From: Pseudomonas sp. H9
GTDB taxonomy: Bacteria > Pseudomonadota > Gammaproteobacteria > Pseudomonadales > Pseudomonadaceae
DNA length: 64,000 bases
Assembly: GCF_004353925.1 (NCBI RefSeq)
Contig: NZ_SMOK01000047.1
Coordinates: 62,001 to 126,000, forward strand
Reading direction: 5' to 3'
Under the pieces are notes generated by a model. The model had not been told where the DNA came from. It did no database searches and saw only the letters and a program-made list of their open reading frames with translations. Below, piece after piece: positions 51,385 through 60,141 of this stretch. The translations under genes were made by a program, and so were the position numbers. Position 1 is the stretch's first letter; every line of letters begins with the position of its first letter.

Positions 51385-52254
51385 TTATTTTTGGCTGACG
51401 TGCAGTTGTTTGACAGCGCCGCTGGCGATCAACTCGGCCAGTTCGGCAACGTCGAGCAACGCGCACATGTGTTCGATGACCGTGCCAGCCAGCCAGGGTC
51501 GCTGGCCACGCTGGCTTCGCCATTTGATTTCGTTCGGATCCAGGCGCAGCGAACGGCTGACCTGATGCACTGCCAGCCCCCACTCGTAACCCTGAACCGA
51601 AATGACGTACTGCAAACCCTGGCGGAAATCTTCGCGATAGCGGTCAGGCATGACCCAGCGCGCGGTATCCAGCACTTTCAGATTGCCACTCTGGCTCGGC
51701 AGGATGCCGAGGAACCAGTCCGGCTGACCGAACAGCGGCGTCAGCTCATGCCCGGCCAGTGAATAGATCGAGCCCAGGCACACCAGGGGCACCGCGAGGG
51801 TCAAACCGGCCACATCGAACAGCAGGCATTCGAACGGCTCAGCGGCCCAGGCCGGGCGACCGTCAACGGTCTGCGGCGGCAACGGCTGGTTGGGAGCCGC
51901 AGGCAGGTGCACCTGGACCAAGGGCTCAACCGGCTCAGGCTGCTCCGCCACCACCTCGACAACGGCGGACTCAGGCGCAGGCTCGGCTGCCACCACCGGC
52001 ATCATCGTCGGTAGCACCACCGGAGCAGGTTCGGCAAACGGCAACGGCGCCAGTTGCACGACCACCGGCCGTTGCGCCTGGGCGATCTGAGCGTCATGTG
52101 CCTGCTCTTCTCGCACGGCGGCCTGGAACTCGTCGTCGATCTCGACCGAAGGCTCGACCTGCTCAAACACTTCAGTGGCTTCGTGCAGCAAGCCGTCAAG
52201 GTACGACTGCAAAGCCAATTGTGGTGCTGAGGCAAGCTTCTGCGGGCGATTCAT
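51385..52254 (-). CDS. parP: CheW-domain protein ParP
   Basis: The protein has 289 residues. A long Pro/Ala/Val-rich N-terminal part (about 1-135) precedes a CheW-like domain (FECLLFDVAGLTLAVPLVCLGSIYSLAGHELTPLFGQPDWFLGILPSQSGNLKVLDTARWVM). Position beside the ParA-type gene and cheW matches ParP, which with ParC tethers chemotaxis arrays to the cell pole in polar flagellates. Overlap of start and parC stop (TGATG) supports coupling. The name is inferred by synteny. Confidence 0.85.
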   Translation of the reverse strand: MNRPQKLASAPQLALQSYLDGLLHEATEVFEQVEPSVEIDDEFQAAVREEQAHDAQIAQAQRPVVVQLAPLPFAEPAPVVLPTMMPVVAAEPAPESAVVEVVAEQPEPVEPLVQVHLPAAPNQPLPPQTVDGRPAWAAEPFECLLFDVAGLTLAVPLVCLGSIYSLAGHELTPLFGQPDWFLGILPSQSGNLKVLDTARWVMPDRYREDFRQGLQYVISVQGYEWGLAVHQVSRSLRLDPNEIKWRSQRGQRPWLAGTVIEHMCALLDVAELAELIASGAVKQLHVSQK

Positions 52255-53042
52255 CAGGCCACCTGCTGGGCAAGGTTGTGCGTCAACAGGTGCTTGAGCA
52301 GCGCCCGGTACGCCACCACACCACGGCTCTTGCCATCGAACTGCGATGGCGTCTGCCCGGCACGGCTGGCATCACGCAGGCGGGTATCGACCGGAATGTA
52401 GCCCTGCCAGATGTTCTCGGGGTAGGCATCACGCAGCACCCGCAAGGTGCCCATCGAGGCCTGGGTACGGCGGTCGAACAAGGTGGGCACGATGTGATAG
52501 GGCAAGGCCTGCTTGCGCGAGCGATTGACCATCGCCAGGGTGCTGACCATGCGTTCCAGGCCCTTGACTGCCAGGTATTCGGTTTGCACCGGGATCACCA
52601 ACTGCTGGCTGGCCGCCAAAGCGTTGACCATCAACACGCCGAGCAACGGCGGGCTGTCGATAATCGCGTAGTCGAAATCCTGCCACAGCTGCGCCAGAGA
52701 CTTGGCGATCACCAGGCCCAACCCACTCTGCCCCGGCGACTGGCGCTCAAGCACTGCCAACGCCGTGCTCGATGGTAGCAAGGAGATGTTGTCGTCACTG
52801 GTCGGCAGCAATAATTGCCCGGGCAGGCCTTCAGGCACCGCACCTTTGTGCAGGAACAGGTCGTAGCTGCTGTGTTCCAGCGTATCCGGGTTGTGCCCGA
52901 AGTAGCTGGTCATCGAGCCATGCGGGTCAAGGTCAACCACAACCACGCGCTTGCCCGCTTCGGCCAGCAGGCCGGCCAGGGCGATGGATGTGGTGGTCTT
53001 ACCGACGCCACCTTTTTGATTGGCTACTGCCCAGACTCTCAT
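52254..53042 (-). CDS. parC: ParA-like ATPase ParC
   Basis: Start at MRVWAVANQ gives 262 residues. The deviant Walker A is KGGVGKTTTSIALAGLL and the DLDPHGS motif follows. Unlike chromosomal ParA it lies between motD and parP, so it is the chemotaxis-array positioning ATPase. A plasmid-partition role is not supported, since no ParB gene is adjacent. Confidence 0.88.
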   Translation of the reverse strand: MRVWAVANQKGGVGKTTTSIALAGLLAEAGKRVVVVDLDPHGSMTSYFGHNPDTLEHSSYDLFLHKGAVPEGLPGQLLLPTSDDNISLLPSSTALAVLERQSPGQSGLGLVIAKSLAQLWQDFDYAIIDSPPLLGVLMVNALAASQQLVIPVQTEYLAVKGLERMVSTLAMVNRSRKQALPYHIVPTLFDRRTQASMGTLRVLRDAYPENIWQGYIPVDTRLRDASRAGQTPSQFDGKSRGVVAYRALLKHLLTHNLAQQVA

Positions 53043-53086
53043 TACGTTGCTTCCTCCCGGCAAAGCGACCTGCCCACCGGGAACGG

Positions 53087-53974
53087 TTATAGGGTCGGTG
53101 ACGGAGGATTGACGCGATTGCCGCCCCCCGTCGGTGATACCGCTGGCGGTGCAGTTTGTGTGCCAGCCCGCTTCATCGCCGCATCCGGCGTGGCATTGGC
53201 GCTGCCGGTACCGGTCAGGCTGCGGCGTACTTCCAGGTTTCGGGAAATCACCAGTACCACCCGCCGGTTACGCGCACGCCCTTCAGCCGTGTCATTGCTG
53301 GCAATCGGCTGGAACTCGCCGTAGCCGACCGAGGCCATGCGCGCCGGGTTGACCCCCTCCATCGCCAACAACCGCACAATGCTGGCTGCCCGCGCCGACG
53401 ACAGCTCCCAGTTGGTCGGGTACTGCGCGGTACGAATCGGCAAGTCATCGGTAAAACCTTCGACGTGCACCGGGTTGGCGAACGGCTTCAGAATTTTTGC
53501 GACTTTCTCGATGATGTTGAAGGCGACATCGCTGGGCATCGCATCGCCGCTGCCGAACAGCAGCGAGGAGTTCAGTTCGATCTCTACCCACAGCTCATTA
53601 CCGCGTACGGTCATCTGATCAGATTTGATCAGGTCACCGAAGGCATCGCGCACATCATCGGTGATGGTTTTCAGCGGATCGCTGCTGGTTTGCGCAAGGC
53701 CGGCGTCTACCTGGTCGCTGTCCTTGATCAGCGGCTCGGCCGGTTTGACCGTCAAGGGTCGTTCTTCACCGATGGGTATCGGCCGCATGCTTTTTTCAGG
53801 GTCGTTGAACACCCCGATCAAAGCTTGGGAGAGGATCTTGTACTTGCCCTCGTTGATCGAGGAGATCGAGTACATGACCACGAAAAAGGCAAACAGCAAG
53901 GTGATGAAGTCCGCGTAGGACACCAGCCAGCGTTCGTGGTTTTCATGTTCCTCAGGTTGTCGACGACGGGCCAT
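53087..53974 (-). CDS. motD: Flagellar stator protein MotD (MotB-like)
   Basis: The protein has 295 residues. The single N-terminal helix contains the proton-carrying Asp22 (WLVSYADFITLLFAFFVVMYSISSINEGKY). A C-terminal OmpA-like peptidoglycan-binding domain follows (VHVEGFTDDLPIRTAQYPTNWELSSARAASIVRLL), ending with a low-complexity tail. With MotC it forms the second stator set of pseudomonads. Confidence 0.95.
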   Translation of the reverse strand: MARRRQPEEHENHERWLVSYADFITLLFAFFVVMYSISSINEGKYKILSQALIGVFNDPEKSMRPIPIGEERPLTVKPAEPLIKDSDQVDAGLAQTSSDPLKTITDDVRDAFGDLIKSDQMTVRGNELWVEIELNSSLLFGSGDAMPSDVAFNIIEKVAKILKPFANPVHVEGFTDDLPIRTAQYPTNWELSSARAASIVRLLAMEGVNPARMASVGYGEFQPIASNDTAEGRARNRRVVLVISRNLEVRRSLTGTGSANATPDAAMKRAGTQTAPPAVSPTGGGNRVNPPSPTL

Positions 53975-53977
53975 GTG

Positions 53978-54718
53978 TTACTCCATGAAGCCCTGAAGCT
54001 TCAGCTCGATCGAGCGCGGGTTTTCACCTTCGGCAATCGACAGCAACCCTTCCAGCAACATTTCCCGGTAACGCGACTGGCGCAGGGTCAACGCCTTGAG
54101 CTTGTTGGCAATCGGCAGCAGGATCAAGTTGGCACTGGCCACACCGTAGATGGTGGCAACGAAGGCCACAGCAATACCGTTGCCCAGCTGCGAAGGGTCG
54201 GCCAGGTTGCCCATCACGTGGATCAAACCCATCACCGCACCGATGATGCCGATGGTCGGGGCATACCCGCCCATGCACTCAAAGACTTTGGCAGCTTGAA
54301 TATCGCGGCTTTCCTGGGTGAGAAAATCCACTTCGAGAATGCTGCGAATGGCTTCCGGTTCAGCGCCATCGACCAACAGTTGCAGGCCTTTGCGCGCGTA
54401 AGGGTCAGGCTCGGCGTCGGCCACCCCTTCCAGGCCCAGCAGGCCTTCCTTGCGCGCCGTCAGGCTCCAGTTGACCACTCGGTCGATGCCGCCGGCGAGG
54501 TCGACCCGTGGCGGAAAGATAATCCAGCGCACAATCTGCAAGGCGCGCTTGAAAGCGCTCACCGGCGACTGCAACAGGGCCGCTGCCAGCGTACCCCCCA
54601 GCACGATCAGGGCCGCAGGGCCGTTGATCAGGGCCGACAGGTGACCACCCTCAAGGTAATTGCCGCCGACAATGGCAACAAAGGCCAGGATGATCCCGAT
54701 TAAGCTCAAGACATCCAT
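53978..54718 (-). CDS. motC: Flagellar stator protein MotC (MotA-like)
   Basis: Start at MDVLSLIG gives 246 residues. Four membrane helices, with GGTLAAALLQSPVSAFKRAL and the conserved cytoplasmic loop, then PTIGIIGAVMGLIHVMGNL. It partners MotD. Its ATG overlaps the cheB stop (TGATG). Confidence 0.95.
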   Translation of the reverse strand: MDVLSLIGIILAFVAIVGGNYLEGGHLSALINGPAALIVLGGTLAAALLQSPVSAFKRALQIVRWIIFPPRVDLAGGIDRVVNWSLTARKEGLLGLEGVADAEPDPYARKGLQLLVDGAEPEAIRSILEVDFLTQESRDIQAAKVFECMGGYAPTIGIIGAVMGLIHVMGNLADPSQLGNGIAVAFVATIYGVASANLILLPIANKLKALTLRQSRYREMLLEGLLSIAEGENPRSIELKLQGFME

Positions 54719-55830
54719 CAGACGCACGCCTCAACCAGGTGCTTACCGATTTCATCGAGGCTGTACACCGCATCGGCAAGGTTGGCTTTGACGATGGCCA
54801 TCGGCATACCGTAAATCACGCAACTGGCTTCATCCTGGGCCCAGACCGTGCTGCCACCCTGCTTGAGCAGGCGCGCACCTTCACGGCCATCAGCGCCCAT
54901 ACCGGTCAAGACCACCGATAACACTTTGTCGCCGTAGGACTTGGCCGCCGAGCCAAAGGTGATGTCAACGCAGGGTTTGTAGTTCAGGCGTTCATCGCCC
55001 GGCAGAATTTTCACCGCGCCGCGGCCATCCACCATCATCTGCTTGCCACCTGGCGCCAACAGCGCCAGGCCTGGGCGCAGCATGTCACCGTCTTCGGCCT
55101 CTTTGACGCGGATCTTGCACAGCTTGTCGAGGCGTTCGGCAAAGGCCTTGGTGAACGCTGCCGGCATGTGCTGAATCAGCACGATCGGCGCCGGAAAACT
55201 GGCGGGCAGTTGCGTCAGCACCCGCTGCAGCGCCACCGGGCCACCGGTCGAAGTACCAATGGCGACCAACTTGTAGGGCTTGCGCTTAGGTGCAGGCGAA
55301 GTCGAAGCCGCTGCTGCGGCGCGCACCGGAGCCGTAGCACGAGGTGCCGGGCTGGCCCCCAGGCTGCTGACACTTGGCTGGGCCGGCGTAGTCGGTTGCG
55401 GCGCCGGGGCGGCATAGCTGCCCAAGCGGCGGTTACTGCGCGAAATGGTATGCACCTTTTCGCACAGCATCTGCTTGACCTTCTCAGGGTTGCGCGAGAT
55501 GTCTTCAAAGTTTTTCGGCAGATAATCGACAGCACCGGCGTCCAGAGCGTCGAGGGTCACCCGCGCGCCCTCATGGGTCAGCGAGGAGAACATCAACACC
55601 GGGGTCGGGCAACGCTGCATGATGTGGCGAACAGCGGTGATGCCATCCATCATGGGCATTTCGTAGTCCATGGTGATGACATCGGGCTTGAGCGACAGTG
55701 CCTGGTCGATCGCTTCCTTGCCGTTGGTCGCGGTACCCACGACCTGGATAGTCGGGTCCGCTGAAAGAATTTCCGAGACACGGCGGCGGAAGAAACCGGA
55801 ATCATCCACCACCAGGACCTTGACTGCCAT
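54718..55830 (-). CDS. cheB: Chemotaxis methylesterase CheB
   Basis: Start at MAVKVL (with GGAG 5 bases before) gives 370 residues. Receiver domain: KVLVVDDSGFFRRRVSEIL and phosphoacceptor in DVITMDYEMPMMDG. After a Pro/Ala-rich linker, the methylesterase has the triad motifs AIGTSTGGP (Ser), IQHMPAAFT (His) and GMGADGREG (Asp). It demethylates chemoreceptors. Confidence 0.97.
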   Translation of the reverse strand: MAVKVLVVDDSGFFRRRVSEILSADPTIQVVGTATNGKEAIDQALSLKPDVITMDYEMPMMDGITAVRHIMQRCPTPVLMFSSLTHEGARVTLDALDAGAVDYLPKNFEDISRNPEKVKQMLCEKVHTISRSNRRLGSYAAPAPQPTTPAQPSVSSLGASPAPRATAPVRAAAAASTSPAPKRKPYKLVAIGTSTGGPVALQRVLTQLPASFPAPIVLIQHMPAAFTKAFAERLDKLCKIRVKEAEDGDMLRPGLALLAPGGKQMMVDGRGAVKILPGDERLNYKPCVDITFGSAAKSYGDKVLSVVLTGMGADGREGARLLKQGGSTVWAQDEASCVIYGMPMAIVKANLADAVYSLDEIGKHLVEACV

Positions 55831-55875
55831 AAACACTCCATTAGGGGGCGCGGCGTGCGGGCCGCGCCACCGGAA

Positions 55876-58101
55876 TCAAATACGCCGGGCAGCGTAACGC
55901 TTGAGCATGCTCGGAACGTCGAGGATCAGCGCAATGCGCCCGTCACCGGTAATGGTGGCGCCCGACATGCCTGGCGTGCCCTGGAGCATCTTGCCCAGCG
56001 GTTTGATGACCACTTCTTCCTGGCCCACCAACTGATCGACGACAAAGCCAATACGTTGAGTGCCGACAGAAAGGATCACCACGTGCCCTTCGCGTTGCTC
56101 TTCATGAGCCGCAGAACTGACCAGCCAGCGCTTGAGGTAGAACAGCGGCAAGGCTTTGTCGCGGACGATCACGACCTCCTGGCCGTCGACCACGTTGGTG
56201 CGCGACAGGTCGAGGTGGAAGATTTCGTTGACGTTGACCAGCGGGAAAGCGAACGCCTGATTGCCCAGCATGACCATCAGGGTCGGCATGATCGCCAGGG
56301 TCAACGGCACCTTGATGACGATCTTCGAGCCCAGACCCTTGGTCGAATAGATATTGATCGAGCCGTTGAGCTGGGAAATTTTGGTTTTCACCACGTCCAT
56401 GCCGACGCCACGGCCGGACACGTCGGAAATCTCGGTTTTAGTCGAGAAGCCGGGGGCGAAAATCAGGTTGTAGCATTCGGTTTCGCTGAGGCGGTCGGCA
56501 GCGTCCTTGTCCATTACCCCGCGCTTGACCGCGATGGCACGCAGGACGTTGGCGTCCATGCCCTTACCGTCGTCGGAGATCGACAGCAGGATGTGATCGC
56601 CCTCTTGCTCGGCCGACAGCACCACTTTACCGCCACGCGGCTTGCCTGCCGCTTCGCGTTCTTCCGGGGTTTCAACACCGTGGTCGACGGCGTTGCGCAC
56701 CAAGTGCACCAACGGATCGGCCAAGGCCTCGACAAGGTTTTTGTCGAGGTCGGTTTCTTCACCGACCAACTCCAGGTTGATCTCTTTTTTCAGCTGCCGG
56801 GCCAGGTCACGAACCAAGCGCGGGAAACGCCCGAAGACCTTCTTGATCGGCTGCATGCGGGTTTTCATCACCGCGGTCTGCAGGTCGGCGGTGACCACGT
56901 CGAGGTTCGACACCGCCTTGGACATGGCCTCATCGCCGCTGTTCAGGCCCAGGCGCACCAAGCGGTTACGCACCAGCACCAGTTCGCCGACCATGTTCAT
57001 GATCTCATCCAGGCGCGCGGTGTCGACCCGTACGGTGGTTTCTGTTTCGCTGACCGCGTGCTTGTCAGCCGCAGGTGCCGCCTGACGTGCTGGCGCTGCC
57101 GGTTTGGCCGCTGCCGCAGCCGGTTTAGCAGGTGCTGGCGCCGCGGCTGGGGCTGGGGCTGGCGTGGGCTTGGCGGCAACCGCTGCTGCTGGCGCTGCGG
57201 CCACAGCCGAAACCGCAGCAACGCTGTCGGGAGTGAACTTGCCTTTGCCGTGCAGCTCATCGAGCAACGCTTCAAACTCATGCTCGGAGATATGATCGCC
57301 CGACGCCGCCTCAGGGGCCTGGGCGACAGGCGCAGCAGCACCCGGCAACGCATCGACGGCAAAGGTGCCCTTGCCGTGCAGTTGATCAAGCAGTGCCTCG
57401 AACTCATCATCGGTGATTTCGTCAGCAGCCCCTTGCGGGGCCTCTGCTACCGGTGCCGGTGCACTGATGCTGTCGGGGGCGAACTGGCCCTTGCCGTGCA
57501 ACTGATCGAGCAGCGATTCGAACTCGGCGTCAGTGATTTCATCACTGGCCGCTTCCGGTGCCTGCACCTGCGCTTCGGCTTCGGCCTTGACCGCATTGAG
57601 CGAGTCCAGCAGTTGCTCGAATTCGGTGTCGGTAATGTCGGCGCTGGCTTCGGCTTCAGGCGCCGGCTCAGGCTCGGCGGCTGGCGCCGCTGCGGCGATT
57701 TGCTCGGCACCGGCAGGCTCAGCCAGGCGCGACAAGGCAGCCAGCAGTTCAGGCGTAGCCGGCGTGATATCGGTGCGCTCACGCACCTGACCGAACATGC
57801 TGTTGACCGTGTCCAGGGCTTCCAGGACCACGTCCATCAACTCGGCATCGACCCGACGCTCACCCTTGCGCAGAATGTCGAAGACGTTTTCGGCGATGTG
57901 GCAGCACTCCACCAGCTCGTTGAGCTGGAGGAAGCCGGCGCCCCCTTTTACAGTGTGAAAACCGCGAAAGATTGCATTGAGCAGGTCGGCATCATCCGGG
58001 CGGCTTTCCAGCTCGACCAGTTGTTCGGACAGTTGCTCAAGAATCTCGCCGGCTTCTACCAGAAAATCCTGAAGGATCTCTTCATCGGCGCCGAAGCTCA
58101 T
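55876..58101 (-). CDS. cheA: Chemotaxis histidine kinase CheA
   Basis: The protein has 741 residues. P1 HPt domain with His49 (FRGFHTVKGGAGF); a long linker (about 125-360); then dimerisation, ATPase (LVRNAVDHGVE, DDGKGMD, GRGVGMDVV) and CheW-like domains. The linker carries four copies of an acidic motif like ITDxEFExLLDxL at residues about 156, 189, 229 and 271; the last three continue LHGKGxF. These may be docking sites for CheY/CheB or the array-positioning proteins. The histidine kinase activity phosphorylates CheY and CheB. Confidence 0.97.
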   Translation of the reverse strand: MSFGADEEILQDFLVEAGEILEQLSEQLVELESRPDDADLLNAIFRGFHTVKGGAGFLQLNELVECCHIAENVFDILRKGERRVDAELMDVVLEALDTVNSMFGQVRERTDITPATPELLAALSRLAEPAGAEQIAAAAPAAEPEPAPEAEASADITDTEFEQLLDSLNAVKAEAEAQVQAPEAASDEITDAEFESLLDQLHGKGQFAPDSISAPAPVAEAPQGAADEITDDEFEALLDQLHGKGTFAVDALPGAAAPVAQAPEAASGDHISEHEFEALLDELHGKGKFTPDSVAAVSAVAAAPAAAVAAKPTPAPAPAAAPAPAKPAAAAAKPAAPARQAAPAADKHAVSETETTVRVDTARLDEIMNMVGELVLVRNRLVRLGLNSGDEAMSKAVSNLDVVTADLQTAVMKTRMQPIKKVFGRFPRLVRDLARQLKKEINLELVGEETDLDKNLVEALADPLVHLVRNAVDHGVETPEEREAAGKPRGGKVVLSAEQEGDHILLSISDDGKGMDANVLRAIAVKRGVMDKDAADRLSETECYNLIFAPGFSTKTEISDVSGRGVGMDVVKTKISQLNGSINIYSTKGLGSKIVIKVPLTLAIMPTLMVMLGNQAFAFPLVNVNEIFHLDLSRTNVVDGQEVVIVRDKALPLFYLKRWLVSSAAHEEQREGHVVILSVGTQRIGFVVDQLVGQEEVVIKPLGKMLQGTPGMSGATITGDGRIALILDVPSMLKRYAARRI

Positions 58102-58113
58102 TAAACGTGCTCC

Positions 58114-58902
58114 CTAAAAACCCAGGCTGGACAGCAGATCGTCGACATCGTCCTGACCGGACACAACGTCTTCACGCTTATCGGCATGAATCTGCGGACC
58201 TTCACCCCGAGTCGGATGTTTTTCTTGATCTTTCTCAGCGCGCAGCTGTTGGTGGTCATGTTCGATACCGGCAAAGCGGTCGACTTGACTGGCCATCAGC
58301 ACAAGCTTGAGCAGATTGCTTTCTACTTCGGTGACCAGTGCCGTAACACGCTTGATCACCTGACCGGTCAGGTCCTGATAGTCCTGAGCCAGAAGAATGT
58401 CATTGAGGTGGCCCGCGACCTTGCGGCTGCCCTCCTCGCTACGTTCCAGAAAACGGTCGATGCGATGCATCAGCTCGCGGAACTCCGGCGCCGCCACTTC
58501 GCGACGCAGGAAGCGCTGCCAATCGGCGCGCAGGTCGCGAGCTTCGTCGCTCAGTGCGTGCATCACCGGCGTACTTTCTTCAACCAGGTCCATGGTCCGG
58601 TTGGCTGCCCCTTCGGTCAGCTTGACCACATAGGACAGACGCTCGGTAGCATCGGTGATCTGCGAGACTTCTTCGGCCTGCGGCATCTGCGGGTCGATCT
58701 GGAAGCTGACGATCGCGCTGTGCAGCTCACGCGTGAGCTTGCCCACTTCCTGGTACAGGCCACGGTCACGGGTCTGGTTCAGCTGATGGATCAGTTGCAC
58801 CGCGTCGCCGAATTTGCCGCGCTCCAGACTGTCGACCAGTTCGAGCGCGTGCTTCTTCAGCGTCGACTCGAAGCCGTCCAGTGATGAATGTGTTTGCTCC
58901 AT
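58114..58902 (-). CDS. cheZ: Chemotaxis phosphatase CheZ
   Basis: The protein has 262 residues, nearly all helical, with VAGHLNDILLAQDYQDLTGQVIKRV containing the catalytic glutamine, and the CheY-binding C-terminal peptide DVDDLLSSLGF. It dephosphorylates CheY-P. It lies directly between cheY and cheA. Confidence 0.96.
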   Translation of the reverse strand: MEQTHSSLDGFESTLKKHALELVDSLERGKFGDAVQLIHQLNQTRDRGLYQEVGKLTRELHSAIVSFQIDPQMPQAEEVSQITDATERLSYVVKLTEGAANRTMDLVEESTPVMHALSDEARDLRADWQRFLRREVAAPEFRELMHRIDRFLERSEEGSRKVAGHLNDILLAQDYQDLTGQVIKRVTALVTEVESNLLKLVLMASQVDRFAGIEHDHQQLRAEKDQEKHPTRGEGPQIHADKREDVVSGQDDVDDLLSSLGF

Positions 58903-58921
58903 AGCGCCCCCGTGGCGTGTC

Positions 58922-59296
58922 TTAGCTATTGACCCGCTCGAAGATCTTCTCGATCTTTTCTTTCAGCACTTGCGCAGTGAATGGCTTGACCACATAGCCG
59001 TTCACGCCGGCCTGTGCAGCTTCAATGATTTGCTCGCGCTTGGCTTCGGCGGTAACCATCAGCACCGGCAGGTGCTTGAGACGCTCGTCGGCACGCACTT
59101 TGCGCAGCAGGTCGATACCCGACATGCCTGGCATGTTCCAGTCAGTCACGAGGAAGTCGAAATGGCCGCTTTCGAGCATCGGCAGCGCCGTGTTGCCGTC
59201 GTCAGCTTCCTGAGTGTTGGTGAAGCCCAGGTCACGCAACAGGTTCTTGATGATCCGCCGCATCGTCGAAAAGTCGTCGACGATGAGGATTTTCAT
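58922..59296 (-). CDS. cheY: Chemotaxis response regulator CheY
   Basis: Start at MKILIVDDF gives 124 residues, the usual length. Phosphoacceptor Asp52 (VTDWNMPGMSG), acid pair Asp7/Asp8, Thr in VTAEA and Lys in VKPF are all present. A TTG four codons upstream (59308) lies 5 bases after GGAGG and could be the true start, adding four residues. It binds the FliM switch. Confidence 0.96.
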   Translation of the reverse strand: MKILIVDDFSTMRRIIKNLLRDLGFTNTQEADDGNTALPMLESGHFDFLVTDWNMPGMSGIDLLRKVRADERLKHLPVLMVTAEAKREQIIEAAQAGVNGYVVKPFTAQVLKEKIEKIFERVNS

Positions 59297-59331
59297 GTCT
59301 TTGTTCAATTAGACCTCCAAGCAGTCTTTAA

Positions 59332-59351
59332 CGCGTTCAGCGCTGAACGCG
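59332..59351. promoter_or_regulatory. 20-bp perfect palindrome between fliA and cheY
   Basis: CGCGTTCAGC is followed directly by its inverse complement GCTGAACGCG. As RNA it would make an 8-bp stem with a 4-base loop, or as DNA a dimeric protein site. It lies in the 92-bp gap that separates fliA from cheY. Confidence 0.5.
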
Positions 59352-59400
59352 CATTCAATCAATTCGGGCACCACATTTCGCGACTGCATTGAACCTGCGT

Positions 59401-60141
59401 TCAACGCGCCCGCCATTCCCCCAGGCGACTGCGCAAGCGCGCCGCACACTGGCTGTGCAACTGGCTGACGCGCGATTCACTAACCCCCAGGACCTCACCG
59501 ATTTCCTTGAGGTTCAGCTCTTCGTCGTAGTACAGCGCCAGCACCAGACGCTCACGTTCAGGCAAGTTGGCGATGGCATCGGCCAGGGCTGCCTGAAAAC
59601 GCTCGTCTTCCAGATCGCGCGAAGGCTCGAGCTGGACACTGGCGCCGTCCTCGTGCAGGCCTTCATGCTCGCCGTCCTGCAACAGGTCGTCGAAACTGAA
59701 CAGGCGACTGCCCAAGGTGTCATTCAAAATCCCGTAGTAATCATCGAGACTCAATTGAAGTTCGGCAGCAACCTCGTGATCTTTAGCGTCACGGCCGGTT
59801 TTTGCTTCAATTGCGCGAATCGCGTCGCTGACCATGCGGGTGTTGCGGTGAACCGAACGCGGTGCCCAGTCCCCTTTACGTACTTCATCAAGCATTGCCC
59901 CGCGGATGCGGATACCGGCGTAGGTCTCAAAGCTGGCACCTTTGCTCGCGTCGTACTTGTTGCTGACTTCGAGCAAGCCGATCATGCCGGCCTGAATCAG
60001 ATCCTCCACCTGCACACTGGCCGGCAAACGCGCCAGCAGGTGATAGGCGATACGCTTGACCAACGGTGCGTAGCGCTCGATCAACTCGTACTGGCCATCG
60101 CGCGAAGCCTTGCTGTACATCCGATAGCCGCTGGCGTTCAT
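59401..60141 (-). CDS. fliA: Flagellar sigma factor FliA (sigma-28)
   Basis: The protein has 246 residues. Region 2 contains PLVKRIAYHLLARLPASVQVEDLIQAGMIGLLEVSNKYD; region 4 contains LVLALYYDEELNLKEIGEVLGVSESRVSQLHSQC. It directs late flagellar and chemotaxis promoters and would be inhibited by FlgM encoded elsewhere. It overlaps fleN by 4 bp. Confidence 0.97.
   Translation of the reverse strand: MNASGYRMYSKASRDGQYELIERYAPLVKRIAYHLLARLPASVQVEDLIQAGMIGLLEVSNKYDASKGASFETYAGIRIRGAMLDEVRKGDWAPRSVHRNTRMVSDAIRAIEAKTGRDAKDHEVAAELQLSLDDYYGILNDTLGSRLFSFDDLLQDGEHEGLHEDGASVQLEPSRDLEDERFQAALADAIANLPERERLVLALYYDEELNLKEIGEVLGVSESRVSQLHSQCAARLRSRLGEWRAR

Noticed and set aside
52254..53042. ParA homologue as sign of a plasmid or integrated element
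   Set aside because: There is no ParB or origin, and it lies in the conserved chemotaxis operon between motD and parP.
55855..58104. Long plus-strand frame opposite cheA
   Set aside because: It covers cheA almost exactly in antisense, has low-complexity arginine/glycine-rich stretches and no ribosome binding site.
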